From assembly GCA_942159475.1 (NCBI GenBank), contig OW804095.1, forward strand, positions 60,106,773-60,170,772: DNA of 64,000 nt, written 5' to 3'. The number at the start of each line of letters is the position of its first letter. Position 1 is the first letter of the stretch. The position numbers and the translations under genes were made by a program. Of this stretch, positions 12,101 to 23,800 are shown piece after piece. Under the pieces are notes generated by a model. It saw only the letters and a program-made list of their open reading frames with translations. It searched no databases and had not been told where the DNA came from. The stretch comes from Sthenelais limicola. Lineage: Eukaryota > Annelida > Polychaeta > Phyllodocida > Sigalionidae.

Positions 12101-15100
12101 CATGGAGCCGCTTACAGGTGGATTTTTGTTTGCTCGGGGTCAACGTTGATGGATCTTGATCTAGAGCCACTCGTATATTCCAATGTGTTATTCCTAGAAG
12201 CGCAATATTTGCCCAGCAACAATGGTGGTCTTCCTCTGTCCTCACATCTCAAAGTTGGTGATGTTTACGCTAAAACGATCAGCATTTCAGACGAATTGCA
12301 TACCTTTTTTTTGTTTTAAGAATTTTATTCAGCTACAAATACAAATACAAGAATTCGATAAATCGAGCAGTATTCAATAAATAAATAAATTAGTACCGTA
12401 ATACAAAAGACCAGCTCTTCTTATTAACAGATGTATTTTAATCATTGACAACCAACTTCGAAACACGAAACATATATTTGTTCATGATAGCACCATTCTA
12501 TTTCCGAGCAATATTTTCTTTTCTCGTATGACCTGAAAACACGCATAACCACGGTTGGGTGGTATTGGTATCAGTTTCTACTTGACAGGTGCTCCCACAG
12601 TTGATTCTGGCAACGTTGCTGGTTACCGAACTATCTCGCCCAGGATACTTGAATGTAACATCACGATTCTATCCGATCGACTGTAGGCCACAGAACACAA
12701 GCAGCCAAACATATCTGAAGAGCCAGGTAAATATTTGGCAACCGACCGGACGAAAGGAGTGATTGGCAGTTGATGCGATCAAAATCTGAAATGTTTTATA
12801 TTTTTTTCCCTAAAATAAAGAAACGTTCATGAATAGAGTATTCATATTCAGTGATTTCAGTCACAATTTAAAAGTAGCATCACCATACCTCACGCGCCTA
12901 AATTACATTTCAGGCTGCTTGGATAGCAAGGCAAAGTAATGTGGTGTTTGACGACGACGGGTATCGAAATGATTACATTATTCAGGCGTGGGGGCCAACG
13001 ACCGGGCATAATGGAACCACTATGCAATTCGAACCAAAAGCCAAATGGTCAAATGAGACAGGATACACCCTCCTTAAGAATGACTTATTCGTCAACTCAA
13101 GCTTTAATTTTAAAGGGCAAACATTGAAAATAGCAGTCTGGGAGGTAATTCTAATGCATGTTGTTTTTACATTAATTGATACTTACGTACATATTATGTA
13201 TATCGGTGAATTTTTAAAACCCTCACCAACAAACAAATTACGCATTTAAATATCCCTTACCATTTCAGGCAAGACCTTTTATAATCAAAAGTCTTAACGA
13301 CAATGGTACCGCATATTTTGAAGGCCTGTGCATTACCATGCTTATAGAGCTTGCCCGGGTTATGAATTTCAAGTAAGATCTAATTCCAATCATACAAATG
13401 GAATTCCACAGTCTCGGGTTTCAGTGAAATGTACGTCATCATGTTTGGGATTTCGTTTTAGCTGCTAATAAATCGGAATTGTAGATAACTTAATGCAGTG
13501 CATACATATCAAATCGGATAATGACTGTTCTGCAGGTATCAAATTGTAGAGCCAGCGGATGAAATGTATGGGAAATATGACGAAGTTACAAAATCATGGA
13601 AGGGTATGATTGGGATGATCCATAGAGAGGTATGGAATCACATAATTCCACGTCTGAAATTGTCAGAGAATAAATTGAGTTTTTTCTGGATGCAAAAATG
13701 AAAGACGCCTCTATATTTGGATACAGATTTCCTACGATACTAAGGGATTGTTGCATATAAGAAAGACCACTCACAAACTTATGCAGCCGCCCCAATAACA
13801 ATACATTAATTTCAGGAGGTTCCAATGGCGGTTGGCCCTTTTACGGTGTCAGAGGAACGGGGGACAGTGGTAGATTTCACAGCACCTTTTATGGAAGATC
13901 AAGGTGGTTTCGCAGTTCATCGTCAACATGGCAGCAAAGTGAATGCATTTAGGATATTCCAACCCTTCACTTGGCAGGTTTGGGGCATACTTGCAGGAAC
14001 AATCGTCGGAGTTGGCTTCATCCTATACTTGGTTGACTACCTCGTAATGTACAATAATAATGATCCTGAACTACAATTCTCAACTTTCAAGGCCGTCATC
14101 GTGTATTTATGGATCGCATACGGAGATTTCCTTGACCAAAGTGAGTAAAGAAATTATAGTGAGAACAATCCAATGGATTTTTTTCTTTTTATTAAACTAG
14201 TTTGCATCACACGTTTGTTCAGGAATAATGTCTAAAGATTCCTTTTATAAAGATAATTCATTCAAAGTTTCATGAAGTCGCAGGTCACCTTTATTTCCTA
14301 TGTTAAGCGGTGAATACACAGTCAAGATTTGGGAATCAGACACGATTTCAGGATCTACGATTAATCGTGGGTGCTTATTTGCCTGAAATCGTGCCTATTG
14401 AAATTGGACCTACACATGCACGATATGGAGAAAAAAGTGAAATCGTGGGTAAAAAGTGAAATCGTGGGTGGGTTGGCAGTCAAGATTTGATCTGAGATTC
14501 TGAAATATAGAGTTGAGAAAATTGTTTAAAAAAACGACCCTAGAAGCAAACAAGAAAGTAAAAAACTGTAAAAATGAAATAAAATATAACGTGACTCATT
14601 TTCCTGTGACACATCACCTACTTCCTGGTGTTTTTTTTCTCTTTTTAATTGTTGAATAAAATAAGATAAAATATGAGAAGAATGAGACCTAATGTCGACA
14701 TGTGTAGAAGGGAAATTCTGCATTATAAAAGTGAAAAAATTGTGTTGATACTCCAAAAATTAGTGAAGTTATATCATTTCAAAGTAAAAATATAAAAAAA
14801 TCATTTCTTTTATATTGCCAGATCGCAGATAGACCCACGAGTTTCGAATAAATCCGAAAATCGTAGAAGCACCTACGATTTATCGTAGACTTTATTATAA
14901 AGGTCTACGATAAATCGCAGCACTCTCTACACATGGACGATTAATTGTAGAAGCTGCGGCGATTTGATTTGAAATCGCAGAAGACACTTTTCCCCCCCTA
15001 CGATGAATCGTACATCCAAATCGGCGCTGAATCGGCGCTGAATCGGCGCTAAATCGGCGCTGAATCGTGCATGTGTAGGGCATTTGGCACGATTTGGGAC

Positions 15101-16717
15101 CCACGATCTGATCTACGATCTCAAATGGACAATTCCAAATCGTACGACGAATCGTGGATGCCAAATCGGCCCCCAAATCTTGACTGTGTATTCACTGCTT
15201 TAGGTACCGATTTTGCGCCGAAATCCTCAGCAGCACGAGTCCTCGTCGTCAGTTGGTGGCTATTTACAATTGTGTTCGCGTCAATGTACACTGCGAACCT
15301 TGCTGCCGTTTATACTGTTCACATCGACCCCAAATATATCAACACACTACAGGAACTAGTTGACAACCCTAGCATTCAACCAATGGTCCAACCGGGATCT
15401 TTTCTCGGCGATGTATTCAAGGTGTTTCTACTTTAAACACTAGATGAAAATAATACAATATTCCTGTGATCGGTTACCATCCATTACTATTTATAATAAA
15501 AAAAATACGAACAATCGGTAAAGCAATTCTTTTGTATTTATATGGCATTCACCTTATTACCTTCTCATTCCGCTATATGTTCAAAGACAAAACTCTAATT
15601 ATCCTCCATTTGCAGAAATCAGAACCTGGTTCCTTATTGAACCAAATATCAAAAAGGATGGATGCATTTGAACAGCCAACAGCCTCCTCACATGCGCTAA
15701 ATTTAGTCCGATTCTCCGACCACTACACCTTCATGAGCGACAGAAGCCAACTGGAATATGATGTTAGCAATGATTGTAAAAATCTTGTCCTGGCCAGGGA
15801 AAAATTTGGACCTCCTTCCAAATTCGCATTTCCTGTTGCCAAAGATTCCCCGTTCCTGCCTGCTATAAATATAATGTGAGTGTTTAAGCTGTGTGGGGGA
15901 GTGAAGGAGACAAAACTTGTAATATAGTCGTATTATCACTACTGACGCGGATTTTCTCAGTTTGGCAGCGTTGCCTGAAGTGTGTCATCAGTTAAAACCC
16001 CTAATGTCGTTGATTTAGGCACTAATAATAGGAATTTTGAGTGTGCAATTGGTGGGTGGAGTCCTCAAAATAAGGTCCCTAAAGCCGCTGCATGAAAGTA
16101 GCCCCCGATAAGGATCGGCATTGTGCCTACATCGGATAGTGGCATATCAGTTAAACTATTGACTAGATTGATTCCTTGTATCCTTGTATCATCTCTACGA
16201 TTATTTAGAATATTCGCGCTGGGGTCGATGTATGTGCTCTATTCATCACGGTTACAGAAATTTGGAACGTTTCATTTCAATCGTTCCTCCTGGAAAAGGT
16301 TTTCATATTTAAGTGTCCCCACTTCTCTCAGAGAAACATACATATCTCATCTTCCTACTGTGGCAATAAATAAGAATTCCATAAAAATTTATTTTAGGGG
16401 GTTCTGGGCCCCCCCCCCAGCCCCCAATATGTTAACGGTTTGGGAGACTTGACCATATGCGTTCTGCTTGAATTGGGTTGTTTTATTTTCCATTCAGAAT
16501 CCAGCGTTTTCAAGAATCCGGATTAATGGATCGATGGTTATCTCAATGGTGGGCAAAAAGTGGACATTGCAGTGATTCATATCCTACCTCCTCCAAGCCA
16601 ACCTCCATAAATGTTCGGGATCTGATGGGAGCATTTCTTCTTGTTGGACTCATTTCTCTGCTTGCATTTGTAGTACTTGCTTTAGAAATAGGCAAGAATG
16701 CGTGTACTAACATATGA
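9112..16717 (+). CDS. Ionotropic glutamate receptor paralog 2 (iGluR-2), complete
   Basis: Exons: 9112-9232, 9426-9557, 10042-10308, 11745-11968, 12080-12253, 12589-12726, 12914-13144, 13269-13372, 13536-13629, 13816-14140, 15204-15421, 15616-15875, 16498-16717. The spliced frame is 835 aa. Exon 1 gives a signal-like segment ending in RIG, the usual start of an iGluR amino-terminal domain. S1 carries VGPFTVSEER with Pro503, Thr505 and Arg510. M1 and M2 sit in one exon, and the Q/R-site residue is Asp602. M3 reads SMYTANLAAVY (630-640). S2 has an Asp at 718, as in NMDA and delta receptors, and the conserved pair Cys737/Cys787. M4 is about 806-827 with only eight residues after it. The end of exon 5 and start of exon 6 rest on paralog alignment. 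The acceptor of exon 11 is formed by a transposon end. Confidence 0.9.
10336..11515. mobile_element. Large non-autonomous inverted-repeat element, family G
   Basis: Occupies most of iGluR-2 intron 3. It starts TACACTCTCCCGCGC and ends GCGCGGGAGAGTGTA, an exact 15-bp inverted match. Subterminal zones are rich in CGTAT/ATACG and TTTTTCGT/ACGAAA motifs on both sides. It carries a tRNA-like SINE head internally. No transposase ORF is visible. Confidence 0.75.
10569..10635 (-). repeat. tRNA-like SINE head or tRNA pseudogene (CAT anticodon-like loop)
   Basis: The minus strand reads like a tRNA: an A-box-like GTGGTGTAATGGTTAGAGCA, a CTTGATTCATAATC anticodon-arm region with CAT in the loop, and a degenerate B box (GGTTGCTAGATCAAACC). 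The T arm is distorted by extra bases, so a functional tRNA is unlikely. It is nested in transposon family G. Confidence 0.45.
14303..15202. mobile_element. Inverted-repeat element, family A, abutting the iGluR-2 exon 11 acceptor
   Basis: A 900-bp insertion in iGluR-2 intron 10. The ends TTAAGCGGTGAATACACAGT...(CAAGATTTGGG) and CCCAAATCTTGACTGTGTAT...(TCACTGCTTTA) are inverted repeats about 30 bp long with two to three mismatches. Flanks TTAA and TTTA fit a slightly mutated TTAA target duplication, which would suggest a piggyBac-type origin (inference). Subterminal regions carry dozens of CGAT/ATCG words and four copies of an 11-bp AATCGGCGCTG unit at about 15018-15065. A stranded family B end (14590-14617) lies inside. 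Confidence 0.85.
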
Positions 16718-17866
16718 TCTTCACTTGCATTGTAAATAGGGACTTATAAAACTATACTTATAAGACTTACTTATAAGGTCATACCATTGTGATGGACATT
16801 GTACATATTAGTATAAAATGTTTATATATTATGCGTAACGCAATAGTAATGATTATTGGACTTTGACGTATAATTTGCTGTCATTGCTTCGACACCGATT
16901 TTACTCAATGTTTTCACATTGTTTTAAAGTTATTTGGCAGTACCTAGGGCGTGAAACGGGGTCATGCAAGTTTGCCCTCCTAAAATTGTGGAAATAAATT
17001 TATAAAGACATTCTAACGTTCTTTCCTGTTGAAATCCTCAGCAATATCACGATAGATTCAATCTAAGGATGCTGAAAGAGAAATAGCTTTCCATCGCACC
17101 AAGCTAAAACTATGTTGTGGATTTGTTTTCGGTAATCGGTCAAATCGTGAGGATTTGTCGATAGTCATTATGTGATGAGTACATATCTCATATAACACAG
17201 GTGGAGATTCAAGATATTTGTGATATTTCCATTGATTAACTCTCCAAGTATTATCCACCATCATGAATGGAGTGCCATCTTCAGCAAATATTTTGCGTCT
17301 GCCTTTTCGTGTTTGTTGGGGACTACATGTAGTCGATAATGTATGTGACACTCATGAAATCGAGACCTCAATGGGAACCGTGCGTCTTCGAACACACTGA
17401 TAAATAATGTATAATGCAGTCATATTTACTCAAAAGCGTATCCTGAGAAAAGGGATATGGATTTCGTGAGACCCGGCTATTTATTATCTACAATACTCAG
17501 GATTACACTTTCAGGCACGTGGCTGGCTTACTTTGAGTGGCAACATCAGATAACTGGATAGAATCTCTATTATTTGTGCGAAAACTTTGAAAGTTAATCA
17601 CATGTTAATGTACCAGATTGAACTATTCTTCACTAACTCTATTTTAGTCTCTGAAATTGAGTGAGAAGTAGTGTAGTGTAGACTCGTGTATTCCCCTGCT
17701 CTGTTTCCATCAGTGCATCAGGTTAAGCATACCAAGCAGAATATGTACATGCGCATTAAAAGCACTATCGCTAGGGGGAAGCACTGCCATAAGGTCCAGT
17801 GGATTTTGATTCTGAAACCACACGCTCATCACTTCATTCATTAAATCTGCCTTTGCGTCTCTGGCA
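16718..17866. other. Spacer between iGluR-2 and iGluR-3
   Basis: Holds the iGluR-2 3' untranslated region and the iGluR-3 promoter. No repeat family or additional gene was recognised. Minus-strand ORFs here lack domains. Confidence 0.6.
16993..16998 (+). terminator. Candidate polyadenylation signal for iGluR-2
   Basis: AATAAA about 275 bp after the iGluR-2 stop codon, the first canonical hexamer noticed downstream. Confidence 0.4.
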
Positions 17867-20800
17867 ATGAATTTCCAGTGGTGCATATGGACATTCTTAA
17901 TCGACTTCTGTTTTATATATACTAAAGGACATGCACCAATTTGTAAGTACGCTTAAATGCATTGTAGAGGATTTTAGTATTGTGATATTTTTATTTTGGC
18001 CTGTTGTAGGTTTCTGTTTCCACGTGTTTCGAACGTGAGTGATTTATAGTCTAACGCGCATAGGAGCGGACCTATTGTTGCCCTAAGATTGATTATGTTG
18101 TCAATTCATAACTGACCCATTTCCCTCCCACCATTTTGCGGAGAAGATGTATATGTGGACGAAGCAGATGGTGATTTCCAAAAGATTCTGACCGAACAAG
18201 CTGACCAATGGTCGAGCAATGGTTTTCAAGTATCTATCAGCATTGTGTTTCTCAACAAGACGAACATCTATTCTTCAATCCTTGCTGGTTGGTTGCTCTT
18301 TGTTTCTTTAGGCTACATGCATTAACCACGAACGTGAGTCCAGTTGATGAACACAAGTTCGGGCTTTATTTCTCCAAGAAAGAATAAGGTCTTCCATACA
18401 TATTTTGTAGCATACAACAATCCTGATGACTGGTCTGCCATTTTGGATCTAAGTACACTACATACCTGTATTCTTGCTGAGGTTGCTTGGAGTAAAGAGA
18501 GGCCATACCTGGCACTGCACGATGCAAATTGCCAACGAAATAAAAGGTTTGTCCCAACTAGCATCGTCCCACCCGACCAAATGTACCTGGATGCGGTAAT
18601 GGCTGTTGCTCAGACTGTCAACTATACCCTACATCCAATGCATATTGCTGTATTTTACGACCAGGATTTCGGTAAGACATTCAAGTATTCCAGTCTTGAT
18701 TGCTTTAAAATTATTTCGCTAGCTAAATCAGCTTACGGGCCTTAGCAACTTACTTAACTAACAAATCGTTAGATGTGCCAACCGTTCCCAGGAAAATACA
18801 ATAAGTACAATGAGATTAAATGATATTAAAGAGTATGATCGACCTTTGTTTGAACAATACCTTCATACTCGCCAAAGAATAGTAATATGCATATAACAGG
18901 ACATGCACCGCTCTTATATTCGGCAGATGGCACGTTGGTACCCCAGGAGACTGGCTGGAACAGTACAGTTTTCTATTTTCTCTTTGGCCTGGATTCGTCA
19001 GCAGACAATACTCGAAAATTGCTTACCAACTTGAGGAAAGATGTAGATGTGTCGACATTTATAATCTTGGCATCGGAGGAGAACATAGATACCATACTAC
19101 ATCAGGTGTTTCTTTTGCCAATAAAATAATGTATTCCCAAATGGTACAAATGTTTATTTCCTCTTAAGGGTGGTCTCCACTGGCTGCGGTAAGCTCTGCG
19201 GTAAGCCTTGCGATGGAGCTGTGATGGTGAGAAGTGGCGAGGTCCTGCCAACATACATGCCCAGTGAACTATGTAGGCAGGACCTCGTCATTCCTCTCCA
19301 TTTACAGAACCAGGACAACACCATCGCAAGGCTTACCGCAGAGCTTACCGTAACCAGTGGAGACCCCCCTTTACTCTTCTAGCTCTTCTTGAGCAGTACA
19401 TCAGGTTACGTCCTGTCTGTCTAAAAGTTCTAAATATCATCATCCTTACGAAATTAGGTACCTTCATAATATCAATCTCCACGTCTCTCTTTTACGTAAT
19501 AATATTAAGCAAATTGATAATAGTGACAACTATGATAATAATCTTATTAATTGAAACCATTAAGGCCGAACAGCTGAAGATGCTTGGTACAAATGGATTG
19601 TACTATCACTGGTTCATTGGAACAAAGCTGGATGAAAAACTTCACTGTTTTAATTGCTCAATATCCGACGTCATTCACGTGCACCCTCTCGTGGTGAAGA
19701 AACGGGAGTTTCGAGCAATTCAGCGCACAGTGGATGCATTCAACTCTAGTTTATCCCAGGTATATCTGATGTCATGTGTTTTTAAAGCCGCAAGTAATTC
19801 CACTTCAAACCATAAATAGTTATTGTAATTATATGTCTGTTAAATATCACACATGCTATACCCATATGTTCACACTGTAAAAAAAATGCTGTGTTAATAA
19901 AATTGGGTGATTTTTAGGTTAAAGCCTGTTATGCCCAGGACTCGCTGGCTCTCCTGGCTGACTTCGTCCGCGGGGGGAACATGTCGAAAAACGCAACGCC
20001 AAAGAAGGGTTCGGGAATGATGCCTTTCATTAAATACCTCCAACATGTGCGTAAAACAGTTCTTCATCATGGAATTTACAGTTGTAGGAAATTAATTACA
20101 ATCAAATCGTCAACAGATATATCAAAAACCAGGCTGTTTGAACAAGATATCAGTATTTCAATTTTAGAGACCGGTGACTGGTATATTTGGTCGTGTTGGC
20201 ATCGCTGGTGCCAAACAGGATCCGGCCTTGACATTGATGATCGATAAAGGAGACGATGGAATGGCGAAGAAGGTTATTTTCCCTGTATTCTCTCATTTCC
20301 AATAATTGTTCTTGAATGAGAAATATATTATTGTACTAATCATGTTTATAATGAATCACACGTTATCTCCACAGATGGGCACTTGGTCGAGCAATCGGGG
20401 GGTAAAACTAACATCAGAGTTGTTTCCTAATAGTGTTGACTATCCAACAGTGACCGTTCTGACGATGGAGGTACTGCCGACATGAACAATATAAATTTAC
20501 AAATTTAGACTAGTATATTAATACTTGTATAGTAAATCAAAGATATATATATTTGCTCATAAACTCGCAGTATTTATGCATATATAACTGCTGTGTTTCT
20601 TCCTTTGAAAAGGAACCACCCTTTGTCATTATTGACAGAGATCCTAACGACCCAACAAATGTGAGCTACACCGGCTATACGTTTGACGTATTGAGAAAAA
20701 TAGCTGAAAAACAGAAATTTCTTTTTGTTGTCTACACCCTGGAAGACTTCGTTAAGGATTATTCCGATGCCCCTTATGAGGCCATGGTCCAGATTCTATC

Positions 20801-23800
20801 CGAAGGAGTGGGTGTTGATTTGCATTTTGCTTTGTGGTAATGATAACTTTGCTAAGATAAATAACTGGACAATTGCAATCCTAAAATATTGTTTATTCGT
20901 TCTAACGGTAGAATTAAGACATTTTATTATACTATCCAGAGAGTGGACATGGTTGCTGCTACCCTGAGTGTTACCCTTAATCGATCGGAGAAAGTTGATT
21001 TTACAATATCATACTATGACTATGCCGGCATTCAAATCCTCATGCAAAGACCACCCCAAGATAAGAATATCTTCAATTTCCTTACTGTATTCAGGTGAGT
21101 CCCTTCTCAAAACCTATTCCAGTTATTTTGCTCCATATGTATGGTGCCCTCACGAAGATTCTTATCGAATCATATTACATCCCAAAAGTTAATGCATGCA
21201 TAAAAAGTCCCGATTAACATTTACCATGTGAAACATAATGGCATTTATCGCATTCCCTTTTCTATTTCAAGCTGGGAAGTATGGGTGACGATTGCAGGAA
21301 CTCTGGTCTTGATGACAATTTTGGTGCACCTGCTGGACAGATTTAGTCCCTTCTCCTACAGAAACAGGCGCGATCTCTATCGAGAGGGCGGAAGGGTTTA
21401 CACTGTGAAAGAAAGTGCCTGGTTTGTCATGGGGTCCTTCACAAAATCGGGTAATATTATTTGTTCTATCACTGCGAGAGTTACCGGAAGAAATCATCAA
21501 TAACGCGTAAATATTTTCTGAAGATGTCCCGCAGCGTTCAGTTGCTTAATGCTAGGGCTACACCAAGGTTTTCTTCCTTGCGGCAGATACGGTTCTCTAA
21601 TCCGGCACCATTGGTTTACTATTAGCCGTAAGGTGAAAAATGGATGGGCCGTAATGAAAAATCTCTTGGTGAAGTTAGACCTTTAGCCTTCCATTTGTCC
21701 GGATGCGGCTGCGGATGCGGCCGCGGAGAAAATCGCTCATATTAATTTTTGAAGGGCTCCACCCATTCACACGGAAACGGTTGCGGAATTGGGTGCGGTT
21801 GCGGAAACGGAAAATGCTCCCGCTATATGTAGCGATTTCTACCGCATCCGCACTGGTTCCGTGGAGGGAATTCCTATGATAATGACGTCACACCCCTTGA
21901 GGCTGGGGTAATTCCCTTACTTTCATATACGTTCACTACAGAAGTCATCATGCCAGAAGAAACAAGTATTATGTTGTTTCGAGACAGGATAAATTGTGAA
22001 GTAGAATATTAGAATGATGAACATGGCAGACTTGCCATCTAAAAAATCAAAATCATTGTTAGTCCTATATGAAAATACATTTACTAGAATCTGAGTTGTT
22101 ACTGATATATATTATATTATATTATATATTGGCAACATGTACATGCCATGGTGTACCAAGCGTGCCGCTGGAATAAATCTTAAAGTTGATCAACCTAATT
22201 CGGAAAAATTTCGTAAGTCACCCATGTTCAGGGCATTGTCATATATTGCAATTCAACCATTCCCTTATTGTGTACCACTGTATTACATCTATATTTTCAT
22301 ATATATTCGGTTGTCCTCATAATACATCGCCATATCTGTTAATAAGGACTATGGAATAATCTACCGTATTACAGAAAATGAATCTTGGAATAAATTGAAA
22401 ATTTTCTTAAAAAACAGTGAGCGATGGTACTGTAATTATCTCATATTGTGTAGTTAATATAACAGGAAATTCGACAATATGTTGTAATGAATGTACATGA
22501 AACTGTAGTCAAGATATCAGTCTCTTTTATTAGAATATTGATATTCTCTGATGCCCCTCTTCTCTTTTTCACTTCTTTTTAAAGAACAAGAATAAGTATC
22601 AGTAATTCCTCCTGATCATGAATATATTTTTCAATCATAACCACACTCTGTTTTCCGCACATATGGATGGACAATTTCCGCATTCCGGATCCGAATTCCG
22701 CATCCGCAATCCGCATCCGCATTCCGCATCCTGACAAATGGAAGGCCACCTTAGTTCACCAATAAATGTATGATTATTTCTTAATGTAGTTTCTGATTAA
22801 GTGTTACCGTTTTTGTAGGAGAAGGCGATTCGCCAAAGTCTTGCTCTAGTCGACTTCTTGTTGCTGGGTATTGGTTCTTCTGTATGGTCATCATGGCCAC
22901 GTTTACTGCTAATCTGGCTGCCTTTCTCACAGCATCAAGACTTAAGGTTCTCTTACACTCTTCTACAGAAACAGAAACTTGAATATGGCAGTATAGAGAC
23001 TCCCAATTAATAACATGTTGGTCACTTTATTTCTTTTAAAAATGTATTTGAGAGAATCATCATTGATATTATGGCACCATATAATTGTTTAGTGTAAATA
23101 CGTCAGTACATGTATGTATTTGATTACAGTATACTAATCATACTTATCATACTCATCGCATTTTATCTCCTATCTGATTCGAAGACAGCTTCCATTAACT
23201 ACCCATTACGGCACCAGCATTGATATATTTATTAGTCTAGAATTTTTTCATCTCATATATCATTATTTCACCTATCATATGTATCGCCTATATATATACC
23301 GTTAATCATATTGTTATTTTATTGGTAACGAATTGAAGTGATATGTACAAAACTCTTATGATGGTAACACCTAGGTGACTTATTGTAAAAACGAAGCTAC
23401 GAAGTGACTTGCACCCTACTGTATATATACGTATGTACATGTATAGTCGACTCAAAAAGCAGGGCACAAATGAAAACCATTCGCCCGAATGAGATGTGAC
23501 AAAGAATTTTAAACAAAAAGAAATCCTGAATAACCTAGCTATCCTCTATTGCTATCTTTAAGAACAGGGTTTCATCCCTCGATGCTTTGTCTGCCAGCAC
23601 AATGTCATACTCCGTGGTTCGGGGTCATGATGCAGCTGATTACTTTTGGCACATGTCGACAATAGAAACCACTTTCTATGACCGTTGGAAAGAAATGTCA
23701 TTGGGTACAGAACAGGATGATCAAACGTTTGTATGAACCAGGCATTCTACCATTGTTTGCAGTTTGAGGATGCTTTATTTATATAAAAAGGAGACGCATT

